From Setaria digitata (lineage: Eukaryota; Nematoda; Chromadorea; Rhabditida; Setariidae), in the NCBI GenBank assembly GCA_003640385.1, contig RCAB01000034.1, positions 124,001-188,000 of the forward strand: 64,000 nt of DNA. Direction: 5' to 3'. Below, in pieces: positions 39,401 to 50,900 of the stretch; the stretch's first letter is position 1; each line of letters opens with the position of its first letter. The translations under genes and the position numbers were made by a program. The notes beneath the pieces are model-generated. The model was not told the DNA's origin and did not search any database. It saw nothing but the letters and a program-made list of their open reading frames with translations.

Positions 39401-39671
39401 ATCCTCCGATTGCTGCAAACCTGTAAACACTTTTATCTTTATGGCGGTCACTGGTTCCGCTTTCCTCATCGTGATCAGTATGTGGAGTGCTATTGGCACT
39501 CACGCCAAGCATCATTGCTTCCACACGTTCTCTGCAGCGATGGCAAGCCGTAAGCTTGTTGCGAGATGATTCTGGGACGGAGTTGGACTCGGTGAGCTGT
39601 TGATATGTAACTGGATATGGGTAACCGATAAATTGAGCGGTCGAGTAAGGGGACATGTGTCGCACATACAC
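34050..39671 (-). CDS. Single-pass membrane eLRR protein with long N-terminal extension (eLRR gene B)
   Basis: Exons right to left: about 38720-39671, 37.79-37.93 kb, 37.22-37.42 kb, 36.63-36.91 kb, 35.83-36.05 kb, 35.39-35.70 kb, 34.69-35.28 kb, 34.25-34.46 kb and 34050-34131. The first exon encodes about 160 polar residues before a hydrophobic segment (FIGSFILFISTIPLSLG, about 161-177) and the LRR N-cap (CPESITSFCRCDD). About twelve LRRs follow (for example LQRLDLSNNSIGDI), then a Cys-bearing C-cap-like segment (ENPLVCSEQ...DVICG), a long Ser/Thr/Asn-rich stalk, a transmembrane helix (VIILICLSTVAIVMATVLIGLC) ending in HRRL, and a short cytoplasmic tail finishing in TTYYK. The last two exons join perfectly through a split Arg codon. 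The family acts at epithelial surfaces. The C-cap exon starts at the same ENP position as in gene A, which supports gene duplication. The N-terminal extension is odd; the true start could differ. Confidence 0.87.
36317..36429. repeat. AT-dinucleotide tract with two nested palindromes
   Basis: A perfect 34-base palindrome (arms ATTTTTCTGAC and GTCAGAAAAAT around (AT)6, 36317-36350) is followed by a partial copy of its right arm near 36375-36384. Then comes an (AT)19 run at 36388-36425, itself flanked by ATTC and GAAT. The cluster is in an intron of gene B and would readily extrude as a cruciform. Confidence 0.9.
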
Positions 39672-41662
39672 TAGTGGAATGAGGGAATAGCAGTAGTGAT
39701 AGTACAGGAATAAATAATGATTGTGTATTATTTGTACGATATATCTGTGACGAGAATACGGGTTGAGTGGTTCGGGAGTTGTGAGGTACAGATGATGGTT
39801 GTGATTGGGAGGTCGTCGTTAAATTCTCATGCCCAGTCGGCACCTGTAGACACCGGAGAGAGGAGTCGATACACTGAATGTTCGGGTCGGGTTCGATGGA
39901 GACGGGCGGAGGCTGCCTCTGTCCCCGCATCCACTCAGGTCGTCAGAGCGCACGCGCAACAAGGTGCAAGGTCGACAGTGCGTGCACCTTGTTAGCGTGC
40001 TGCTGCACCTCTCTTCCTCCCTGATATCATTCCTCATTTGCCTTTCTAGGCCGTTCAACATTTCGGCTTCCAGCTTTTCTGCTTCATTAAGTGCTTGGCA
40101 AGCAGTTTTACTGGCAAATATTGTTCTCGAGGATATAATGAATAAACAGATTGCCTAATAAGCATTCTGATGAGAGAAGAAAAATTTCGTTATCGAGATT
40201 CAAAGTTTGAACATAGATCTGTCAACCATTCTGCTAGGAAAATCTTCATTTCAACTCCTTCTTACCATAACCACTTATTCTTCTCAGACGGCAGAAAGAT
40301 TTAAAAGTGAAAATAACCAAACAAAAAGAAGATCCCATCACCTAGTCCTGGCTTTAAAATCTGTATTAACCTTTTTTTTTACCTAATCTTATCGATTCAC
40401 CCTTATTGTTATCCTTTCTGTTGTTATGGTCATTATCATAATTAGACACTTTTTCACGGTGTAGGGAAAAAATTAATTATGGCTATGGTTTGTTCCCAAA
40501 ATCGTTGAAAATGGAAAATTACTTTTATGAGCGCTCAATTTCAAGGTTACGAGTTGTGAGGTGCCTCTTTGTTAACGCTGTGTATAAAAGTTATCCAGCA
40601 GATTGTCAAGACTAGTCACTGTAGAGATCTCCGTACTTTTAATTATGATGTCTGTTGCGAATCAACAAACGTGATTGTTTCTCAGCTCCATATCAGAAAC
40701 GAGAAATATTGGTTCTTAAAAGATCGGATCATTTTGAAACTCCGGATATCAATAGTAAGGATTTTTACATCTCAAAACGCAGTGCATATGAAGTCTTCGA
40801 GCTCTTCTTTCCGCTCTCACCTTAGATCCTGTCGCAGTTATTTTGAACATCGCTGTTTTCACAATACTTATGAAAATTTTCACCGTCTTTCACATCAATG
40901 CAAATTGACAAGTAAACGTTGAGTGATATTTGTATTCATTGCCAAGGTTCTAGTGCATAGTAGTGCTACGCGGTGACAGTTGGAACTTCATTTCTCCAAC
41001 CACTTTGAAACCCGGAAGGTGGAAGTAGTAAACGGTGATTCAACACAGTGATGAAAGTTTTACAAGAACGCATTTAAAAAGTAAGAGTGCTATTAAGTTA
41101 TAAAATGTCAATTTTCTTTTTTTTTTGTGCTTATCGTGAGCCGTATTCGTGGACTATCGTAAACGAAAGGGGAGGAGGGCTTAGGAAGAATGGTATCATC
41201 AGTTTAATCGAGATTTTAAAATATGGATTCTGTTGATCTTGAGAAGAATTTCGTTTCTGAGGAGTGATAATGGATCTTGCAGCCTGGATCTGAATAATCT
41301 AAATAGTTGGAATTTTGAAACAATTAAAATTCAAGAGAAAAACACAAGTAATGTACAGTCACAAACAGAACAATGAGGAGTGTGCAGAGCACAAAGTTTA
41401 CAAAAAAAAAAAAAGCACAGACTAGAGTGAAACATGGTTCAGCAACATTTACAGCAAAATTTACGAAATTTAATGGGTGTACAACATACAACAAAAGTAT
41501 TACACGTTTCAGTTTTTGGATTTGATTGAAATACTTCCAGAGCATTTTTTTTTTCTGAGTTAGGGGGAAGGACTTTTTGAATTAGCTAATGATGAATTTT
41601 AGATTATGCCGCAAATACGAGACAAATACGAGATTATAGAATTAATTTTAAAGAACTTATTT
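39672..41662. other. Spacer between eLRR genes B and C, with a GC-richer promoter-like patch
   Basis: About 2 kb. The stretch at about 39830-40020 is visibly richer in G, C and CpG than its surroundings and lies just upstream of the gene B start, which suits a promoter or first-exon region. It carries the inverted repeat at 39958-39993. Open frames across it on both strands overlap one another and have no recognisable domain. Confidence 0.5.
39958..39993. promoter_or_regulatory. Perfect 11-bp inverted repeat upstream of eLRR gene B
   Basis: AACAAGGTGCA at 39958-39968 and TGCACCTTGTT at 39983-39993, separated by 14 bases. It lies about 290 bases upstream of the putative start codon in the GC-richer patch. 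It could be a dimeric factor site or a 5' UTR stem; no factor can be named. Confidence 0.4.
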
Positions 41663-44600
41663 TTAAATTTTGAACACGTGAGAACTTTCCGAAAAATGCT
41701 GATGTTGTGTAAGAGGAGTATCATTCTTCAATCCACCTGTGGTTGATTGTTGTAATTGTGGTATTTGACTCGGATTCACAAGTGAATCTTCATCAATGTC
41801 TAGCTCAGCATCTCCAAGATGCTTTCGTTTCATATATATGCAGATTAAAATTAACACTGCTATAGAAGCTGCTCCAACAAAACCTGAAGCAGCAAATTAG
41901 ATAAATTTCTTTAAAAATTTTTTCTCTTGAAGTTGGACACATCGTCTTAACATCCGGGACACATTAGCCTCCAGTTTTTAGTTAATCTTTATTTTCACGG
42001 TCAGAAATTTTGACTTCTTAAATTACCAGAACGTATACCTAGTAATAAAGCAGTATAATACTGNCGTCTGACGAGTTTTTAAATTACCAGAACGTATACC
42101 TAGTAATAAAGCAGTATAATACTGGACCCGAACGAGTTTCTCAGCTCGTTGTTTAACTTGGGTAAGATCGTTGGTCACTTCATTAATATCGTATGGGACA
42201 AAAGTCGGTTTTACTGGACGCTTGAATGTTGGAAAATTGCGTAGAATTTCTTCCACTGTTTTGTTGGCCTTGAAAACAATATTACCATTAACACTGGTAT
42301 CCTAAGATGACAAAACAACAGTGATACAGAGGATGCTGATTGCTGGGCTAGATTTACGCATTATTGATTAATAATATATCGGACTGAGATGAATGCATCC
42401 TCCGGAGTTATTGAGATTGTAAATTTAAATACTTTAAATAGTTAATATGAAAAGGTACGTCAGTGGACAGTGCAGCAATCAGTCGATGACCATGTGTGAG
42501 AAGGTGTTGTTGAAGTTCACTCGGAAGCAACGTGAAATCGGGTACTTCACCACGGAATAAGGCATCAATCACTGGTTGTGGTATCTTGCTGATGTTATAA
42601 CCAGGTGGCAGCATTCTCACCACTTCGATTACTGTTGACGACAGACCTTTCAATTTTGCCGCTGATAAGTTTTTCAGCTCATCTGGACCTTTGTCCATTG
42701 GTAGTTGTGATATATAATAATCCTTAAAGTTTTGAGAAAAAATTTGTAACAAGAATGAACCCTCCTGCATTTCTTAGACTTGTTGAATATACGGAAAAAT
42801 GAAACTTTGACTTTACTTTCCAGACAGCGAAATAAACCTTACTAGTAGCTTACTCCGTCCGTCCTTCGAAAAGAGGCATATTACCTAACCTTTATGCTTT
42901 GTGTTTGTTGTTGGTTAAGATACGGCATATCAACTCCTTGGATTACTTGGGTTATAAGCTCCTGTGGTAACATTTCCATTGGTGGCAGGTAGCGGGATTC
43001 ACTAGGTAGTAATTTCTCATTTTTAGCCGTCTCTGCAGCATGCATGCGTTTGACGTATTCCTTCATAATTTTATCCAAAGTTTCTGGAGGTATGCCTGGA
43101 ATCTGCCCACCGCGCAATACATGAGCTATTATACTTGGTGGTAGCTGAAAGTTTGGAATTTTATCGATTTCAAGAACTTCGTTTCAGCAACTGTTTACCC
43201 TGCTTATCTGTCGTAAATCCTTAAGTTGTTTAATGTTTTCATAGTTGCATACGATGTTGTAGTCAAATTAAAACTTCAAAATGAAAGTTACATTTTCATT
43301 TGAACTTGGAACACAAAGTTAGCTGTGAATTGTTTTGCCAGAACCGTTCGTTATTTACCTTGCTTATGTCGACTTCACCAACGCCGGGTACACTAACAAC
43401 CAAATTTGGAATAGTCTTGATGAATTTTTCAATATCTGCCGGTCTGGGTTGTTCCCCAGTTGCAAATCGAATCAATGGTACAGAAAGCTGAAAAAAAAAA
43501 GTTTTATTGCTAAGTTTTGAACTCCGAAGCAATTCACATCTTGTCTATTTTTTTGAATTTCTTTTTTATTAATTAAGTATGAAATTTTGAAATTCTTCTA
43601 CCTGTTCAATAGCATTGTTAAGGTTCTGAACATCACGATTCCGTTCTCCCTGTGTTTTAGGTAAGTAATTGACACCGGGAATATTCTGAATCGAAGGGAT
43701 AGCTTCAGTGAGAACACCAAGAGCTGGTATCATCTCAAGTAGACTTGGTCGTTGTGTAGGAGTCAAGTTAGGATGATGTCCGTGAATTTCAGGAAGGATG
43801 TCATTTCGACCTAAAATTTTCTCAAATTTCTATTGAAGCCAGGTTCGTTTAAATAGTGATTCGTAGAGTATTTTATGACTTGTTTTTTCGAATTTCATTT
43901 TGAAAACCTCACTTACCGGTACCAGTTTGGCCATTGCCGTCAAGTATTTGCCGCGTATTGCTTATTGTTTCATTGGCCTTTACAATCATCAGTTCTTTCA
44001 GTCGAACGCCCGCATATTTTTCTGGTCCTGAGCAGAGTACCTCACTCTGATAGGGCAGAAAAGTTCGCACCTGGTTTGCTACTAAATAACTAATCATCCA
44101 ATCCAGTTTTCCATCGCAGTAAAGTGGATTGTCTTAAAATGGATTGTAATTATTCAGGGTTATTAAAGAAAGATTCTTAAAATAAATTTTTTTAATGCTA
44201 GTTTCAAATGAAATTAAAGATTTCCCTTGGAACTGAAAAGTTAAAACTTTATTTTGCAATAAACGCACCATTTAACAAGATATTAGATATTTTTTCCTTG
44301 AAGGTGTCCTTTTCTAGTGTTTTGATGAGGTTGGATGACAGGTCCAACCAGAACAAATCTTTAAGTGGTAAGAATACATTTTTTTCAATTTTATGGATAT
44401 TGTTGTGTGCTAAATCAAGGGTTGTGATTTGTGAAACTGATGTAAAGGTTAAGTTTTCTAAAACACTAAGAGAATTGTTTCGTAAATTAAGTTGTTGTAA
44501 GTTTCGCATCCCATCAAGCATTCCGCGTTCTGAAAAAAAGAAAATGTTTCGCTTTAAAAAAGTTCATCTTTAAATTCCAGTAAATATGTGGTCTTACCCC

Positions 44601-47600
44601 TAAAAAAGAATATTAGCAAATGAATTTTAAACAAAAATGAAAAAAAATCTTTGCTTCTTAAAAAACCTCTGATCACCTAAAATTTTTGTTATGTGATTAC
44701 CTGATACTTACCGATCTTTTTGATGGCATTATTAGCCAAGTTGAGAACGACCAATTCATCCAATGAATCGAAACTATTCCGTGACATCGATGTAATTTGG
44801 TTGTTCTATAAAAATTATTCGGATTCGCTGTTTGATTTAAATACATCGATAATGGATATACTTCGTGATTAATAATACATAAATCGATCACAAAGATCCT
44901 TCTCTGTTTTGGAAAGTGTACAGTGAGCGCCGCTACTGTCTAAAGTTAACTAATAAACCTGCAAGCTGATGAGCTGAAGCTTTCTGTTAGAATTAAATGC
45001 GAGCGTTTCTATTTTTGAGATTTCATTGTGACTGAGATGGATCTGTCGCAAGTTAGATAGTTCTTTGAGCGATGGTACCTGGAATACCCGCAAGATTGCT
45101 TCTCACGAATTTCTTTCGTTTTCTAGCTACATTCAGCATAAAATAACTCGTCATATTTAAAACGTCCGTTAACTCTTTACATTTCGCATATAGTTCGGTA
45201 AAGCTGAACCTTAGTAAGCATATTTTGGGACAAATCCAGAACTTCAAGATTTTTGAAAACTTGGAAAAGACGTTCCGTTTCAATAGAAGAAATTAAATTG
45301 TCTCTTAAATAGAGATGTTCTAAAAGTGGTACATTCATAAATGCCATCGGTGCTATGTAACTTATTCGGTTGTCATTTACTCGCAGTTCCTGAAAAACGT
45401 AGATTCAAACTATATAAGTGCCGCAACATTTTGTTAATTTGAATAAGACTATTCGTGAGGATACCAACAACTAATACAAATCTTAGAAATACAAATTTCT
45501 TTTTAGCTTTTAACCGTTACTTTTGCCCATTGAAGTGGAACAGTTAATTACTTACAAGGGATCTGACTGGAAATTCCAAAGACCATTCATCATTTTTCAT
45601 TCCAATTGATCAAATTAAGACCATCCGTTAGTGTTTTATGGTGGGTGAGTCTGCGTTGACCCCATTCCCATTTAGTCCCCTTTTAGTATTACTCATTTTT
45701 AAATCCGTACCACCCTATTACAACAACAAAAAAAGGAAAAAATAAATTTCATAGGAATTAAATAACATAAGATTGATCTTCTGTTTTTACCACGGATGTG
45801 GATTTGGTGCTGCTGTTTAAGCTGGGAAGTACTGCTCACGAGGAGGAATATTCCACAGAAAAAAAAAGTAATTGATGTATTTTAAGTGATTACAAATTAA
45901 ATCCGAATATTTTACCTTGAGTAAAGGTAAATTCATAAGCTCGAAATTACCAATTTCTTTAATAGCGTTATGGGATAAATCCAAATACATAAGCCGGACA
46001 CAGTTTCTTAGGTTCTGTGCTGGTATATTATTCAAACAGTTGTCACTCAAGTCCAGCAGTTCCAGTATATTCTTGATATCCGCTATTGAATTACTGGAAT
46101 TATTACTTCCCCTATATTTTCTCTATCATGCTCCAAAATTTATCCTTGCATGAGGTTATGTTTATTTATTTATGTCCCATTCCTCAGCTGTAAAACAAAA
46201 TTTCTGAAAAGATAGGATTTTTTCTTTTTTTTTTTTTTTATAAGAGACAAATATTTTAAAGTCGTATTACGAAATAACCCTACCGAATGGTAAATCCCTT
46301 CTTATTGTATGCTCTATTTACAGTAAAGTTAGTCACCGTGAACAAGATAGTAGAGCAAAGTGCAGGAAAAGGAGGAACAGGTCTGGATTAGAACTACGGG
46401 TCATAGGCTCACGGAAATCCTCTAATTTTCTGCTGTTAATAATTGATTGCCAATTTCCATATCATTATTCGTGTTGTTGCTACTGGTCAATAGATTCTTA
46501 AATGAAATTAGTTCAAGGACATCTATGTCGCATTTGCGGCAACTTTAGTAGGTAATGTTATCATCAGTAATGTACCTATCAAAAATAGCCTATTTCATGA
46601 AAAGATTCATTACCATAGGTGATTTCACGTTTGAAAACCTGTTCCTAAACTGTTTATTTTAGTAAAAATTCCAAAATAAATTCGATCAAAAAACGATATT
46701 TGCTTGTAATTTGTAATTCAGCCGGGAAATATACGTTGGTCTTAAACAGTCGTATTAATTTATATAGGAAATTACGTAAGAAAGCTAATGACAGGTCGAC
46801 AAGAAACTAGAACTAACCTTGAAAGTGAGCAAATTTTATTTCCTTCTAGACGTAAATGTCGGAGACTTTTTGCACCTTTAAATGCATTATCCGGTATATT
46901 TGTTAACTGAAATATATTTTAGTTTTTACTTCCAAATTTTCCAGCTAAATTGTTGTGAATATTCTCGAAAAAAAACCTACCTGATTATAATTGAGATTCA
47001 GCGAAATTAACTTTGGCAAATAACCAGACAGTGCCACAGTTGTGAGCATATTTTGGGTAATGGTTAGATGCTCCAAATTCTCAGCTAATTTGGCGACTGA
47101 CGTATATGTAATTTTCTTGATGCCACACGAGATCAACTGGAGAGACCGTATATTAGCTGATGGCAGTTCTTCGATCATCTAGAGATTTTAAATTTTGCTT
47201 GAAATTATAGTAAAACAGCATAAATAGATTTGTTTGGAACTTTTCCGCTTGAACATTCCAAACGAAATACATTGTTTTTAATCTCAATAATTTAGTTCAA
47301 AACCACAAGCTTTTTTTTTGCTGAAATTTAGAACATTCTCTTCTGCCGGATTTTTGTTATAGGTGCCGAGACGTATATTCACCTGTCTAATAAATTAAAA
47401 TCCTCGAAGAAGAAATTACGAGGTTTTCTTGGTTTATCCAAACCTTTTTTTTTTAAATTGAGCTTCCAACTTTATTTTATCAACTTTGAAAGGTTGAAAG
47501 AAGCAATGTTAATTTCAAAAGAGAAAGGATAAAATAAACAAGAAAATTTCATAATAGAATGAAGAAAATTCTTAATCTCCCACAACTTTTTTTTAGTGTC

Positions 47601-47991
47601 ACAAAGTTCGATCTCGTGAAATAATTCATAAAGAACTTAGTTTTTATGGAAACTGATCCCTAAACGAAATGAAATTTGGCTGAATTCCGAATATTTATGT
47701 GGATTGAGAAGTTCTTTGTTTTACAAAATAAATATAAGAAAGGCTTACTGGCCATGAAGCATTAATGACTGTCAACCTTTGCACTTGTCGGTTGCCTAGT
47801 GAGAGTATAATATCAGACAAGTTTGTGTCAATAGGATCTTTACAGTTGATATAATAACCATCAGATTTATTGCCACAGGTGCATGAATTATGGATTTCAC
47901 AAAATGATGTCGCACAGTATAAGTAGATAGCTAGCAGTATTAGTTGTTGTGATGAATAGATAACCATATCAACTTCAAATACAAGGTTCAA
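41663..47991 (-). CDS. Single-pass membrane eLRR protein with repeated juxtamembrane domain (eLRR gene C)
   Basis: The first exon (about 47750-47991) encodes a signal peptide (LILLAIYLYCATSF) and a Cys-rich LRR N-cap (CEIHNSCTCGNKSDGYYINC). LRR exons follow at about 46.98-47.18, 46.84-46.91, 45.92-46.11, 45.20-45.39, 44.96-45.08, 44.71-44.81 and 44.26-44.53 kb, about 13 repeats. The C-cap is at 43.92-44.13 kb (DNPLYCDGKLDWM...VLCSGP). Exons at 42.02-43.81 kb encode a Pro-rich extracellular region with repeated helical-looking units. A transmembrane helix is split between two exons (YYTALLLG and FVGAASIAVLILICIYM) and leads to a cytoplasmic tail (KRKHLGDAELDIDEDS) ending in HVFKI. This architecture resembles the LET-4/EGG-6 class of nematode epithelial eLRR proteins; assignment to one is not safe. 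A duplicated segment containing an N base lies at the donor of the transmembrane exon. Confidence 0.9.
42018..42124. repeat. Imperfect tandem duplication around an ambiguous base at a splice donor
   Basis: About 46 bases (TAAATTACC...ATAATACTG) occur at 42018-42063 and again at 42079-42124. Base 42064, directly after the first copy, is n. The duplicated unit contains the end of the transmembrane exon of gene C and its donor (CTAG|GTATAC). It is most simply an assembly artefact; the gene model works with either copy. Confidence 0.95.
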
Positions 47992-50900
47992 AAAGGATCT
48001 TGAGAAATTAAACTGCTGGCCGTTGCCTTGCCACAGTACAATTCCAAAAAAAATCTTCCTCAGAGTGAATCATGAATAAAATGAAATTGCTTGAAAAAAA
48101 AGTGTAGAAATAGCTTGTTTTAGAACAGTCAAGACAGAATTTAATATCATGAATAGCGTTTTAAAATAGCTCGGTAACTGAACTGCCTGGGATCAAGAAT
48201 CTAAAATACCCATCTCTACAGAAGCGCGCCTAAGCAACGTAAAAAGTTCCAGAACTTTCGGCTCAAGTTCTCCCAATCTTCTAGCAATTTATTGAGAAAT
48301 TGTATATAAAATTGATACTGGAATTTCCGAGTCGTTATTCGACCTTCAAAATTTATTTAAAATAAAAGAAACGAATAATTACATGGTGTGGTATGTAACC
48401 CACTTCTCTTAATACGAAAGGTGCATTCCAGTGACACAGATTATCCATCTCCGTATATTACTTAATTGCATGTATGTAACTTAGTATTTATGGCCTAGTT
48501 TATTGCTCGAAGAATTCTATTCCTAAAAATTTCTGGATTTATCAAAATTTTAAAATATATCACGCATTACTTACGTCAGATGTTTCTCTCGGATAGTACA
48601 GTAGTGTAGGTTTTGTTTTCAGTTTACTTTTCATTATTTTAAAATGAGATTCAGGCATTAGTCAATGAATAGCTGATAAGAAATATTTATAAATTTATAA
48701 GAACTTTATTGCCAAAAGAAAATCTTATTAGACATAGCATCACAATCAATGAATGTAGGTGATCTATGGATAGAGTGATAAGATCAAGTATGCTTTTATA
48801 CTCACTGGACCTTGAGTTGTCTGTGTAGATTAGTGAGGGGTTTTAAATCATTTTTTGAGAAGAATGAAAAAATGCTGGAGGGAAATATTTCATTAGGATA
48901 TGAGAAGTAGGACGAGTTGTTTTTTCTGGCTAATGCAATTTAAATAAGATATACGCTTAAAGAAAGAATTAGGTGAAAGTCAGTGAGTATTTTCAATACT
49001 CGTCCAGTACCTGTTACCTGTTATTAGAGTAAGTATCCGTTAGTGCTTCTTTGTGAAGGGACAAAACGATTTAGGTCAGCGGGTCAGCTCATACCCTTAT
49101 TGGCCCCTCATTAACCACAGAGGCATTAATCGCTTTTAGCCATGTCAATAACCTCCGCTCCTCTTACCCCTGCCTTACTTTATGCCTACAGTCGATATTT
49201 TGATAACTGTGTTGATTAAACCTACAAATTCTTTCCCCTGTCTTAGTCGTTGTGACATTTCATGTAGCCACCGGCAAGCGCAAAAACTCTTGTCTAGTAA
49301 GATAGAATACATAAAAATACTTCAGGATGAAGCAATATTATGAGTTGTATGTACTGAAACGAAATTTTAATAAAGAAATAAAAAGTCGTGCATTGGTAAA
49401 GGAAATAGTCATAGTTACCAGTGCGAGACATTCCAAGAATGTGTGCTGTTGACACTAAAAATTTGAATGAACTATTGAACTCCCGTGTGGATGGATGTGA
49501 CGAGGAGAGGTTTAGGGATGGTGTCCATCATTCGGTCAGGTCATATTTCTGACACAAATTTTTATGTCCCACTTTTGCCCTTCCTTTCTTTGTTTGTTTC
49601 TCCCTGCGGTTTTGACACCTGACATTAAAAGTAATAAATTCATCTGATAAGGAATCGATACAGGAGTAAGGTTAAGGTCTTGGCTTTGAGTTTCACACTT
49701 GATATTATCACTGTGTTGCCTTACCGAACGAATAAAACTTATTACCACAATTTTTGAAAAGAAAGTGATCATTCAGTTGTGTATGCACTTCACGCACCTC
49801 TATTCTATAGCAGTCAAATAGTTGCTGTACCAGCCACCTTGCAAACCAGTTACCTCACGTCGCTGTTATTCATAATTGACTTTTACAAAAGAGTTTGCGC
49901 TTATATTTGAACAATTTTTCAGTACACTAATCTTAGCGGGACAACGAAATTACCTATTTAATTAGATTCTAAGTATCGGCTGTTATCGAAAAATTTTTTC
50001 TTCGGGGACATTTTAACAAATTCTTAAAAAGAGAAAAAGTCGCAATTCATGCTTTGAAAATCATATTTCAGTTAACACTTCATGTAATTCACTTTCCGAA
50101 TTATTATATCAGACTTGACTTTCTCGTTTCGAATGCATTTGTGATTTCTTTATATTTTTATATCAAGTTATAATTTCTAAAAAAGTACAAAAAGCGATAA
50201 AGCAACAATAATAACTTTTAAAAATCGAAGATAAAAGATATGCAAATTCATCCATAGCAATGATCAATTATGAGTCATTCAGTGTTTGTTGCCAAGAATA
50301 ATGAGAGAACGATATTAGTCAAAAAATGAATTTTCGTCTTATCAGTTAATTAGCCAGACTGTGACATCCTGTTAGTTTGTTTCGTTTTTATCTGGTCCGT
50401 TATGAAGTTTTGATAGGTGCTTGCACAGATGATTGAATTCATTGATATTAGGGAGAGAAAATGAAAAGGAAGAAAAAAGACTTCATCAATTTAAGTGTCC
50501 GTTTGCAGTGGTTAAAAAGCCGATAGATGAAATACAGCATAATTTTCAAATTACTAAATTCTTCTTTTCGTCGTCACTTGCTGCTTTGAGATATTTAGAT
50601 TTAAAGAACAAATGAAAATCTGTACAGCATAGCTACTGTTCAATTCAATTGGTTCGATTTCGTTATACGTGAGTTGATATGCTTCAGTTGTTGAATCAAT
50701 CGCATTCTCGTAGTGCTGCACAGAGATACTGACATTCCGAATTGGAATCCTTCTGAACTGCGTAGTTTCTGTTACCTGTAATTTTTGGAAATAATCAGTA
50801 GTTTAAATTGTTGCATTTTCCACCCTATTCCATAATTTGGAAAATTTCAATTAGTGTCCTGTAACTAATTTTCCTTGATTACAACGTAACTTACGTTGTG

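Noticed and set aside
38770..39569. Several plus-strand open frames opposite the first exon of gene B
   Set aside because: Antisense shadows of a long LRR exon, rich in Cys, Phe and Ser with no domain.
39490..39930. Minus-strand frame of 146 codons overlapping the start of gene B
   Set aside because: It overlaps the gene B first exon in another frame. It lacks domain features and looks like a shadow of the GC-richer patch.
49413..49550. Plus-strand frame of about 45 codons (AVDTKNLNELLNSRVDGCDEE)
   Set aside because: Protein-like composition, but no good splice partner and no family match. It does not fit the phase or sequence expected for the missing BLTP3-like exon.
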